From Phycisphaerales bacterium (GTDB lineage Bacteria > Planctomycetota > Phycisphaerae > SM23-33): a stretch of 33,914 nt of DNA. Below the pieces are notes generated by a model. That model was given only the letters and a program-made list of their open reading frames with translations. It had not been told where the DNA came from and did no database searches. A program made the position numbers and the translations under genes. Location of the stretch: assembly GCA_018645065.1 (NCBI GenBank), contig JABGPF010000021.1, positions 1 to 33,914 on the forward strand, written 5' to 3'. Positions 17,757 to 25,467 of the stretch are shown here, one piece after another (positions within the stretch are counted from its first letter, which is position 1; every line of letters begins with the position of its first letter).

Positions 17757-17792
17757 CAACTCGCTTGACACGCGAGTTGGATAAAGTAGAAT
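17757..17792 (+). promoter_or_regulatory. AbiE promoter with perfect inverted-repeat operator around the -35 box
   Basis: CAACTCGC (17757-17764) and GCGAGTTG (17772-17779) form a perfect 8-bp inverted repeat whose 7-nt centre contains a consensus TTGACA (17765-17770). After a 16-nt spacer comes TAGAAT (17787-17792). The antitoxin ATG is at 17800, only 7 nt past the -10 box, so the transcript is predicted to be leaderless. AbiEi antitoxins are known to repress their own promoters through inverted repeats, which fits. Confidence 0.72.
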
Positions 17793-17799
17793 CACTACT

Positions 17800-18594
17800 A
17801 TGGCTTGGAAACTGGGACAACAAGAATCCGCATTTATGGCCTACGTCCAGATGCGAAATATGCGAACGGTTCGTTCGGGCGATCTGATAGCACCACTCAA
17901 ATTGTCACCAAAGCAGGAGCAGAATCTCCTTAGTCGAATGAACCGGCGGGGCATAATTGCCCAAGTTCGACGTGGTTTGTATCTGGCTCCTGACAAACTG
18001 CCTTTGGGCGGTGTCTGGACGCCGGATGAGGCGTGCGCGGTCGGTGCGATCATGAGCGACAAGCGAGCTCGCTACCAGGTCACCGGTCCGAACGCCTTCA
18101 ATCACTACGGTTTCGATGAGCAGATTCCCTCGCGCATTTATGTTTACAATGACGCCATTTCCGGTCAGCGCACCATTGGGCAAATTGAGTTAACGCTCAT
18201 CAAGGTCAACCCGGGACGCCTGGGAGATACCGAGCAGGTGGAAACACCATCAGGCGACACTTTGATTTATTCATCACGCGTGCGGACGCTCGTGGACGCC
18301 GTATATGACTGGTCTCGCTTCGACAGCCTCCCTCGGGCATTCAACTGGATTCAAAGCGATATCGAGGCAAACCGCATTAACCCGATCGAGCTGGTCAAAT
18401 CGGCAGTTCGCTATAGTAACCGGGGCTCGCTCCGACGTATCGGAGCCGTTCTCGAGAGACTTGGCGCGGCCGAGAATGCCCTGAAGCTGTTGGCACGCGC
18501 CTTACCGCGGTCTGGGGCGAAGATTCCTCTCATCCCCGAGCGGCCCACGCGAGGGGTCTTGATGAAACGTTGGGGGGTGGTAAACAATGCCTGA
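17800..18594 (+). CDS. abiEi: AbiEi-type antitoxin (type IV toxin-antitoxin)
   Basis: A 264-residue protein. Residues about 8-65 form a winged helix-turn-helix (MRTVRSGDLIAPLKLSPKQE...LSRMNRRGIIAQVRRGLY), the DNA-binding half that autorepresses these operons. The rest is the antitoxin domain, with the usual YQVTGPNAFNHYGF and IYVYND blocks and a RVRTLVDAV segment. In type IV systems the antitoxin counters the nucleotidyltransferase toxin without stable complex formation. The coding sequence overlaps the toxin gene by 8 bp, so translation is coupled. No Shine-Dalgarno precedes the ATG, which agrees with a leaderless mRNA. The family was first described as phage abortive infection. Confidence 0.93.
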   Translation: MAWKLGQQESAFMAYVQMRNMRTVRSGDLIAPLKLSPKQEQNLLSRMNRRGIIAQVRRGLYLAPDKLPLGGVWTPDEACAVGAIMSDKRARYQVTGPNAFNHYGFDEQIPSRIYVYNDAISGQRTIGQIELTLIKVNPGRLGDTEQVETPSGDTLIYSSRVRTLVDAVYDWSRFDSLPRAFNWIQSDIEANRINPIELVKSAVRYSNRGSLRRIGAVLERLGAAENALKLLARALPRSGAKIPLIPERPTRGVLMKRWGVVNNA

Positions 18595-19465
18595 TCACAC
18601 CGAGTGGAATCTGCATCACGACACGGCGCTATTCCGAGAGGCGGTAAACTTCACCACCGCACGAACAGGCTTCAACCCACGCCTGATCGAGAAAGACTAT
18701 TTTTGCACCGTAGTGCTGGCGTATCTCGCGGATCGCGGTGGTGATAAACTCGCATTCAAAGGCGGAACATGCCTGGCCAAAGTCTACGCCGACTTCTACC
18801 GCCTGAGCGAAGATCTGGACTTTACGGTCCCTATCGCAACTAACGCCCCCCGAACCCAACGCAGCCAAACCGTCGCGACGACCAGAGACGCAATATCCGA
18901 GTTGCCTGATCACCTACCCGCCTTCACACTGACCCACCCGTTGACCGGCGCGAACAACTCCACGCAATACAATGGGGCTGTTGAATACAAATCGCCAACT
19001 ACAGGTCAGCCGGAAAGCATCCTTATCGAAGTCAGCATTCGAGAACCTCTGCTGACACCGGTGGTAAGAAGACCTGCGAGGACTCTACTGCTTGACCCAA
19101 TAGGCGGCGAGACCATAACGCCTGACATAGAGGTGAACTGCATCGCCATGGACGAAGCTATCGCAGAAAAGTGCCGTGCGGCGCTATCGCGACGGGATGC
19201 GGCGATACGAGATTTCTACGACCTTGATTACACCGTCTCGCACCTCGGGATAGACCTCACGAACCCAAGGATGATTGAGATGGTGCGAAGCAAGCTCTCA
19301 GTACCGGGAAACTCGTCGCCCGACGTGGGCCCGCAGCGATTGGCGAGCCTGAAACGCCAACTCAACACTCGCCTCAAAACCGTGTTGAGGGACAAGGAAT
19401 TCAAAGAATTCAATCTAAGCCGGGCATTTGCTCTTGTCACCGCGATAGCAGAACGCTTAACTTAA
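18587..19465 (+). CDS. abiEii: AbiEii/AbiGii nucleotidyltransferase toxin
   Basis: A 292-residue member of the DNA polymerase beta-like nucleotidyltransferase fold. Motif I is intact: K57, G59-G60-T61 and the S74-E75-D76-L77-D78 segment that supplies metal-binding acids. IEKDY (34-38) lies upstream, and the later conserved block has the form EKCRAALSRRD...RDFYDLDY (about 193-216). Family members are reported to use NTPs, and some relatives modify tRNA; the target here cannot be read from sequence. It overlaps the antitoxin gene. The catalytic residues look complete, so I consider it functional rather than decayed. Confidence 0.93.
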   Translation: MPDHTEWNLHHDTALFREAVNFTTARTGFNPRLIEKDYFCTVVLAYLADRGGDKLAFKGGTCLAKVYADFYRLSEDLDFTVPIATNAPRTQRSQTVATTRDAISELPDHLPAFTLTHPLTGANNSTQYNGAVEYKSPTTGQPESILIEVSIREPLLTPVVRRPARTLLLDPIGGETITPDIEVNCIAMDEAIAEKCRAALSRRDAAIRDFYDLDYTVSHLGIDLTNPRMIEMVRSKLSVPGNSSPDVGPQRLASLKRQLNTRLKTVLRDKEFKEFNLSRAFALVTAIAERLT

Positions 19466-19489
19466 TCATCAAACCAGAAGGAATACAAC

Positions 19490-20980
19490 ATGAAGAAAAT
19501 CCAACTGATCGCGCTGACTTTGCTTGTTGTCGGCGTGGCGGGTTCGGTGCAGGGCGATGACGAGTTCGCTGCAAAAACATACACCGCGGGCAAAGAGACC
19601 CTGCTCTACCGGATCCACAGTCCGGCGAAAGTCGAGGCCGGTAAAAAGTACCCTCTTATCGTCCTGTTCCACGGCGCCGGGGAACGCGGCAGCGACAACA
19701 AGAGGCAGTTGGTCCACGGGGCCAGTGATATTGTAAAGTTTGCCAAGGCGACTAATCAGCCCGTATTCTTCATCGCACCGCAATGTCCACGCGGCCTGCA
19801 GTGGGTAAACACGCCTTGGGGAAAACTGTCTCACACAATGCCGAAAGGCCCGTCAAAATCGATGGCGCTGGCGATCGGACTGATCAAGAAAACCGTCGCC
19901 GATTTACCCGTCGACAATACGCGAATTTACGTTACCGGGCTATCGATGGGCGGGTTCGCCACATGGGACATAATCCAACGCATGCCCGATTATTTCGCGG
20001 CCGCGATGCCCGTTTGCGGAGGGGCCGACACCGCCCAAGCCGTCAAGCTCAAAACCATGCCCATCTGGTGCTTCCACGGCGGGAACGATCGCGTAGTTAA
20101 AACCAAACGTTCTCGCGACATGATCGCCGCGATCAAAAAAGCCGGCGGAGCCCCGAAGTACACCGAATACCCCGGCGTGGGGCACAATTCATGGAGCGCG
20201 ACGTTCAAAGACAAAAAGGTGCTCACCTGGCTGTTCGAACAGAAAAAGACGCCCAAAAAGACCGCACCGCTCAAAAAAGAGCTGTTCAAGATTGCAGGCC
20301 AACCCGCCTTCCTGATTCTCCCGCCCGCTGACAAGATAAAAGCGGGCGCCCCCGTGCCCTGGGTCTGGTATGCACCGACATTACGCGGGCTGCCCGGCGG
20401 GGCGGAAAAGTGGATGTTCGATCAGTTCATGGACAAAGGTATCGCTGTCGCTGGCGTTAATGTCGGCGAATCGTACGGTAGTCCAAAGGGTAGAGCGATC
20501 TACTCAGCCCTTTATAAGCACCTGGTCGCCAAACGCGGGCTGTCGAAGAAGGCATGCCTGCTGGCCCGCAGCCGCGGCGGGCTGATGTTATACAACTGGG
20601 CTGCGGAGAATCCCCAATCGGTAGCATGCATCGCAGGTATTTATCCTGTTTGCAATATCAGCAGTTACCCCGGCCTGAAGCGGGCCTGCGGCGCCTACGA
20701 GATGACCAGCGAGCAACTGGCCGAGAAACTTACCGAACACAACCCCATTGACCGCCTGGCGTTACTGGCGAAAGCAAAAACGCCCATTTTTCATATCCAC
20801 GGTGATAAGGACACAGTAGTACCGCTGGACAAAAACTCAGGCGAACTGAAAAAGAGATATGATAAACTGGGCGGTCCGATGACACTTGAAGTAGTCAAAG
20901 GCCAAGGTCATAATATGTGGCATGGATGGTTCCACAGCCAAAAGTTAGTCGATTTTGTGATCGCCAACGCTAAAAATTAA
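19490..20980 (+). CDS. Secreted double-domain alpha/beta hydrolase
   Basis: A 496-residue exported protein (signal peptide about 1-22, AGAAGGAA before the ATG). The first half (about 30-253) is an esterase/phospholipase-like alpha/beta hydrolase with HGAGERG, nucleophile elbow G150-L-S152-M-G-G, acid D200 (HGGND) and H232 (GVGHNSW). After a Lys/Thr/Pro linker, the second half (about 265-496) is another hydrolase with a less usual elbow, A-R-S361-R-G-G, acid D441 (HGDKD) and H474 (GQGHN). Both triads appear complete. Likely substrates are esters or acylated glycans, given neighbouring polysaccharide-degradation-like genes, but specificity cannot be assigned. It starts 24 nt after the AbiE toxin and lies 11 nt before the MtaA-like gene. 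Confidence 0.9.
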   Translation: MKKIQLIALTLLVVGVAGSVQGDDEFAAKTYTAGKETLLYRIHSPAKVEAGKKYPLIVLFHGAGERGSDNKRQLVHGASDIVKFAKATNQPVFFIAPQCPRGLQWVNTPWGKLSHTMPKGPSKSMALAIGLIKKTVADLPVDNTRIYVTGLSMGGFATWDIIQRMPDYFAAAMPVCGGADTAQAVKLKTMPIWCFHGGNDRVVKTKRSRDMIAAIKKAGGAPKYTEYPGVGHNSWSATFKDKKVLTWLFEQKKTPKKTAPLKKELFKIAGQPAFLILPPADKIKAGAPVPWVWYAPTLRGLPGGAEKWMFDQFMDKGIAVAGVNVGESYGSPKGRAIYSALYKHLVAKRGLSKKACLLARSRGGLMLYNWAAENPQSVACIAGIYPVCNISSYPGLKRACGAYEMTSEQLAEKLTEHNPIDRLALLAKAKTPIFHIHGDKDTVVPLDKNSGELKKRYDKLGGPMTLEVVKGQGHNMWHGWFHSQKLVDFVIANAKN

Positions 20981-20991
20981 GGAGATTTGAA

Positions 20992-22008
20992 ATTAACGGA
21001 TTGGAACGATATTTAGGCGTATTGGCTGGCGAGGCGGTGGATTTTGTCCCGCGAACGCCGATTTTGATGCAGTTTGCCGCCGAGCATATCGGCTCGGACT
21101 ACGCGAAGTTCGCCTCGGACTACCGCGTATTGGTGCAGGCCAACGAGCAATGCGCTATAGATTTCGGGTTCGATCAGCTAAGTTGCATCTCCGATCCGTA
21201 TCGGGAAACGCAAGGTTTCGGCTCGAAAATCACCTATCGCACAGACGCCACGCCGCTGAGCACCCATCCCCTTGCCGACTGCAAGGACCTCGACGCCCTG
21301 ACCCAGCCCAACCCGCTGGAATCTGAGCGAATGAAGGACCGAGTCGATGCAGTAACGGAGTACAAACAGCGGTTTGACGGGCAGTATTCGATTCTCGGGT
21401 GGGTCGAGGGACCGGCAGCAGAGGCAGCCGACCTGCGAGACGTCGCCAATTTCATGATCGATACGGTCATGGACGAGCAATACGCATGCGATCTGATGGA
21501 CCTGTGCCTGGAGAACGCAATCGCGTTCGCCCTGGCGCAAGTCCAAGCTGGCGCCGACACTATCGGCGTGGGAGACGCCGTAGCAAGCCTTGTATCCCCA
21601 GATACTTACGAGTCCATAATCCTGCCCAGAGAAATGCTGCTGGTAAAAGCGATTCAGGACGCGGGGGCATACGTGAAGCTGCATATTTGCGGAAATATCG
21701 CCCATTTGCTCGACGGGATCGCAACACTGAACGTAGATATCCTGGACGTCGACCACATGATGGATATCTCACTGGTCCGCCAAAAAGTAGGCCCGAAAGT
21801 GGTGCTCGGGGGCAATATCGACCCCTCAGAAGGCGTCAGCAGAGGAAATCCCGAATCGATCCGAAAAACGATGCGTGAGGCCTACAAACAGGCCGGTAAC
21901 CCGTTCATGGTGAACGCCGGATGCGAAATACCCTCGGGCACACCGATCGAAAACCTCAAGGCCATGTGCGAACCGATAGAATACCGACCCTACCGTCGTT
22001 ATGTTTGA
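20992..22008 (+). CDS. UroD/MtaA-family methyltransferase-like protein, probable ATT start
   Basis: A protein of about 338 residues of the uroporphyrinogen decarboxylase superfamily, closer to cobamide-dependent methyltransferases than to true UroD. The zinc-ligand pattern H-x-C...C of MtaA/MtbA is present: KLHICGN (H228, C230) and NAGCEIP (C308), counted from the TTG at 21001. Start choice: AAGGAG overlaps the stop codon of the hydrolase and is 7 nt before an ATT at 20992, giving (M)NGLERYLGVLAGEAVD, which matches the usual family opening MNGxER. The only canonical-type start nearby, TTG at 21001, is 16 nt from the ribosome site and loses that opening. Either product keeps the whole catalytic domain. 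Cytosolic; methyl donor and acceptor unknown. Confidence 0.85.
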   Translation: MNGLERYLGVLAGEAVDFVPRTPILMQFAAEHIGSDYAKFASDYRVLVQANEQCAIDFGFDQLSCISDPYRETQGFGSKITYRTDATPLSTHPLADCKDLDALTQPNPLESERMKDRVDAVTEYKQRFDGQYSILGWVEGPAAEAADLRDVANFMIDTVMDEQYACDLMDLCLENAIAFALAQVQAGADTIGVGDAVASLVSPDTYESIILPREMLLVKAIQDAGAYVKLHICGNIAHLLDGIATLNVDILDVDHMMDISLVRQKVGPKVVLGGNIDPSEGVSRGNPESIRKTMREAYKQAGNPFMVNAGCEIPSGTPIENLKAMCEPIEYRPYRRYV

Positions 22009-22160
22009 AACTGACGGTCTATAGACATTTTTGCCCGACTTATTAGTCAACATAAAGGGCGCACAAGCCGATAATTGTATTTAGATTCGATGGTTATCCA
22101 GGTACAAGATGCTCGGGAAATATCACTGCGGGAAGAACCTCTCGTAAGCGAAAGCTCAAC

Positions 22161-23021
22161 ATGATCAAAAAAATGCTCGCCTCAGCGGTGGTTCTGTCGA
22201 TGGTTCTGCTCACCGGGACCGCGGCGGCGCCGGACAATAAACCAGTTTACCAATACACAGCCATCGCTCGGGCCAGCGAGGACATCACCGTTTCGGCGAC
22301 GATGGCGGTTCGCGTCGAGAAGGTTTTTGTCAAGGACGGTGACACCGTCAAGCCCGACCAGCCCCTCGTTCAGCTCGACGATAAGGCAGAACGCGTTCAG
22401 ATGGAGCAACTCAAGGCCCAGGCCGACGACAAAACGCACGTCGAAGCCGCTGAAGCACAACTCGCCCAGAAAAAGGTCGACCTGGCGGGAATAGTGGAAG
22501 CCAGAGAGAAAAACGCCGCCACCGAACTGGAATTGCAGCATGCCAAACTGGAAGTTACGATCTCGGCGCTTTCGCTGAAACTCTCGAAATTCGAACACAG
22601 CCAGAATCAATTGAAATACAAGCAGGCCGCGGCGCAAGTCGCTCGTCTGCTGCTCAGGGTGCCGACTTCCGACAAGGACAAACCCGATGACACGTTCAAG
22701 GTTTTCAAGGTGTTCATCGCTCGTGGTGAGTCGGTTGATCGCCTGAAGGAAGTTATACGAATCATCAAGATCGACCCGCTCCAGATCGACGTACCGGTCC
22801 CGGAAACAGTGGTCGAGAAGCTCAAGGTCAAGGTCAAACAAAACGCCGATGTTATTTTCCCGAATACCACAGATCCGCCCGTCAAGGGCACGATCATTTA
22901 CGTAGCCGATGAGATAGACGCCGCCAGCGGAACGCAAACCGTTCGGGTCGAAATACCCAACCCGACCGGACGCCCCGCAGGCAAGAAGGTCTCGGTGCGA
23001 TTCGCCCCGACGCCCCAATAA
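22161..23021 (+). CDS. HlyD/RND-type periplasmic adaptor protein
   Basis: A 286-residue exported adaptor with a signal peptide (about 1-23, AAA cleavage region). Residues about 40-75 are one half of a biotinyl-lipoyl domain (EKVFVKDGDTVKPDQPLVQLD). Residues about 78-160 form a coiled-coil hairpin rich in Ala, Glu, Gln and Lys. The second lipoyl half and beta-barrel follow (IDVPVPETVVEKLKV, DVIFPNTTDPPVKGTI), ending in TQTVRVEIPNPTGRPAGKKV. Such proteins bridge inner-membrane transporters to the envelope. No strong ribosome site is evident. It opens a five-gene operon whose later members also contain HlyD modules, so it is likely part of one complex. No transporter of RND, ABC or MFS type is nearby. 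Confidence 0.9.
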   Translation: MIKKMLASAVVLSMVLLTGTAAAPDNKPVYQYTAIARASEDITVSATMAVRVEKVFVKDGDTVKPDQPLVQLDDKAERVQMEQLKAQADDKTHVEAAEAQLAQKKVDLAGIVEAREKNAATELELQHAKLEVTISALSLKLSKFEHSQNQLKYKQAAAQVARLLLRVPTSDKDKPDDTFKVFKVFIARGESVDRLKEVIRIIKIDPLQIDVPVPETVVEKLKVKVKQNADVIFPNTTDPPVKGTIIYVADEIDAASGTQTVRVEIPNPTGRPAGKKVSVRFAPTPQ

Positions 23022-23055
23022 ATAGTATTTCCACTTACAGCAAAGGAACGAACCG

Positions 23056-23409
23056 ATGGCCAAAGACACACCCGAACCCACAAAAGACACCCCGGCGGAC
23101 GCCCAGACCCAGCAGCAGACCGTACGAGTCCGCATGGATCAGCGCGACGTGAAGACCAGCTACGCAAACTCGTTCAATACTCACGCTCAAACCAACGAGG
23201 TAATCCTGGACTTCGGACTGAACATGCCCGTCCCGCCCCAGCCCGATCAGCAGCCTGAAATCCTGCTGCAAATCACTGATCGCATCATCCTGAACTACTA
23301 TTCAGCCAAGCGTTTAGCGCTTACTCTCGGCCAAGTGGTTCGACGTCACGAAGAGCGTTTCGGCGAGCTGGAACTGGACGACAACAAGCGAGTCAAGGGC
23401 GACTCATAG
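23056..23409 (+). CDS. DUF3467 protein
   Basis: A 117-residue protein; AAAGGA lies 8 nt before the ATG. A Pro/Thr/Gln-rich N-terminus is followed by the DUF3467 pattern: SYANSFNTHAQTNEVILDFG and a later ITDRIILNYYSAKRLALTLGQ helix. DUF3467 proteins are small and uncharacterised. No signal peptide or membrane segment is seen, so it should be cytosolic. It lies 34 nt after the adaptor gene and 27 nt before the GAF-HlyD fusion. A role as a small accessory subunit of this operon is inference. Confidence 0.9.
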   Translation: MAKDTPEPTKDTPADAQTQQQTVRVRMDQRDVKTSYANSFNTHAQTNEVILDFGLNMPVPPQPDQQPEILLQITDRIILNYYSAKRLALTLGQVVRRHEERFGELELDDNKRVKGDS

Positions 23410-23436
23410 CACTGCGACCGGGAGACTTAAAACCTC

Positions 23437-25455
23437 ATGCCGCCAGAACACGCAGCTAATTCCGCGCCCGAACCGAACGGAGCGAAACTACCGACCCTGG
23501 CCCAGTTGTTCGAACAACTGAGCCGATACGACGGTCCGGTCGAAGGCTTCCTTACGCACCTGGTGCAGACCCAATGCATCGCAGCCGACGCAAACGGCGG
23601 TGCGATACTCCGCATTGCGCCTGATGGACGCCCACAGGTGCTGGCGGTTTATCCGGGCGCCGATCCGGGCTCACCGCCGCCGGTCTGGTTAGCGCGGGCT
23701 GCGGAAATCGCAGCAGAAGTCGCCTCAGCAGGCGTCACCGACGTAAGACCGCTGCACGACCCCGATGACCTCTACGGACAGCCCGTGCGAAGCCATCTGG
23801 CGCTCGTACCGCTTACCGGCGGGCAGGGCGCAAGGGGGCTGGCGGCGTACGTACTGGACAAAAATGACGAGGTCATGTTCGCCTCTCGCATCGAGCGCCT
23901 TGAACTTACCATCGTGCTGATGGGGCTGCACGAAATGCGACTTTCGCTGCAGCGGCGGAACAACGATTTGGCGAGGCTGAGGGTGTCGATGGACACGCTG
24001 GCGGCGACTAACGAGCACGAGAAATTCGCAGCGGCGGCGATGTCGCTTTGCAACGAGATGGCGTCGACCTGGAAGTGCGAACGGGTAAGCCTGGGCGTAC
24101 TAAAAGGGCGATACGTTCAAGCTAAAGCTGTCAGCGGCACCGAGAAAATAAGCCGCAAAATGAAGCTGGTTCAGGACATCGAAGCGGCGATGGAAGAGAC
24201 GCTCGACCAGGATATCGAGATTGTCGTTCCGACTGCGCCCGAGGCGACCTATGTAAGCCGAAGCGCCGGTGAGTTGTCGCGGCGCCACGGTCCTTCAGCG
24301 ATTGTCTCGCTTCCGCTCAGGCGTGAAGGAAAGCCCGTTGGCGTAATCACGCTCGAACGCCTGGCTGAAAGCCCGTTCACCGCCGAGCAGATCGAAGCGC
24401 TGCGGTTGACGTGCGAACTGGCGACGCCCAGGCTTATGGACCTGCACAAAACAGATCGCTGGGCAGGGGCGAAAGTCGCACAAGGCGCCCGCGCCGGACT
24501 CAGCACGATCGTAGGGGCCAAACACACCTGGGTCAAAATGATCGTCCTGCTGATCTGCGGGTTCCTGGCGTTCGCAATCTTCGTGGAAGGCGACTACACC
24601 GCCAGCGGAGATATGGACCTCCAGGTCAGAACCCAATACGTGATCCCCGCGCCGTTTGAGGGAATCCTCAAAACCGTGAATGTCGAGATCAACGAAGCAG
24701 TCACAGGCGAAGACCTGCCGGGCGCGACGATCCTGGCGGAAATGGACACCTCAGAACTTCGAGAACGCCTGGCCGCTGCAAAAGCTGAACGCAGCCGAGC
24801 AACAAACCAAGCCGAACAAGCCAGAAACGAAGGCAAGCAAGTTCAAGTTCAAATCGCCGAAAGCGATATCGAAAAAGCCAACGCCAACATTCATCTGCTC
24901 GAGCAGCGAATCACGCTGGCGTCGATCAAATCGCCAGTCTCCGGAGCCGTCGTCAGCGGTGACCTGAGGCGCCATCTGGGCAGGCGATACGAACTGGGCA
25001 AGGAACTTTTCCAGGTCGCCAAGATCGAAAACATGCGGGCCGAAATGCTCGTCGGCGAAGATCAAATCGCCGAAGTTATGAAAAAATACGGAGAAAGCTG
25101 CCGCCAGCGAAATAAAATCCAGCGGGAACTCGACGCCCTGGCTCCCAGCGACACCGCGCGGCGCAAGGTGCTGGAAGGCAAAATAGCTGAACTCGACAAG
25201 AAGCCAAGCGGAAGGCTCGCGGCGCTCGGACACGCCGGCAGGCACTTTGAATTCGTCATCGAGAGGATCACGCCGGTGGCGCGACCCGACGAGGGCAAGA
25301 ACGTTTTCCCGGTTCGCGTCAAGTTGCTCAAGACCGCAGCCTGGATGCGCCCTGGAATGACGGGCGTGGCGGAGATAGACATTGATCGACGCCCATACGC
25401 GTACATCTGGACGCGCCGGCTGGTTAACTGGATCCGAATGAAGTTGTGGTTGTAG
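23437..25455 (+). CDS. GAF-TM-HlyD fusion (cytosolic sensor joined to envelope adaptor)
   Basis: A 672-residue protein with an unusual layout. Residues about 20-165 look like a divergent GAF domain, about 165-192 a coiled linker, and about 195-335 a clearer GAF domain (FAAAAMSLCNEMASTWKCERV...LPLRREGKPVGVITLERL). One TM helix spans about 366-384 (MIVLLICGFLAFAIFVEG). The periplasmic part is HlyD-like: lipoyl halves about 398-440 and 493-530, separated by a coiled coil (about 440-492), then a second coil (about 545-590) and a barrel ending in MRPGMTGVAEIDI. GAF domains bind small molecules or proteins, so signal input in the cytosol could act on an envelope adaptor. The ribosome site GGGAGA is rather distant (11 nt). 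It is followed after 12 nt by the PqqD-M50-HlyD gene. Confidence 0.92.
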   Translation: MPPEHAANSAPEPNGAKLPTLAQLFEQLSRYDGPVEGFLTHLVQTQCIAADANGGAILRIAPDGRPQVLAVYPGADPGSPPPVWLARAAEIAAEVASAGVTDVRPLHDPDDLYGQPVRSHLALVPLTGGQGARGLAAYVLDKNDEVMFASRIERLELTIVLMGLHEMRLSLQRRNNDLARLRVSMDTLAATNEHEKFAAAAMSLCNEMASTWKCERVSLGVLKGRYVQAKAVSGTEKISRKMKLVQDIEAAMEETLDQDIEIVVPTAPEATYVSRSAGELSRRHGPSAIVSLPLRREGKPVGVITLERLAESPFTAEQIEALRLTCELATPRLMDLHKTDRWAGAKVAQGARAGLSTIVGAKHTWVKMIVLLICGFLAFAIFVEGDYTASGDMDLQVRTQYVIPAPFEGILKTVNVEINEAVTGEDLPGATILAEMDTSELRERLAAAKAERSRATNQAEQARNEGKQVQVQIAESDIEKANANIHLLEQRITLASIKSPVSGAVVSGDLRRHLGRRYELGKELFQVAKIENMRAEMLVGEDQIAEVMKKYGESCRQRNKIQRELDALAPSDTARRKVLEGKIAELDKKPSGRLAALGHAGRHFEFVIERITPVARPDEGKNVFPVRVKLLKTAAWMRPGMTGVAEIDIDRRPYAYIWTRRLVNWIRMKLWL

Positions 25456-25467
25456 GAGACCCAGACG

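Noticed and set aside
22009-22160. Promoter for the HlyD-M50-SecA operon
   Set aside because: Several weak -35/-10 pairs and a small GACT-TATT-AGTC palindrome can be drawn, but none is clear enough to report.
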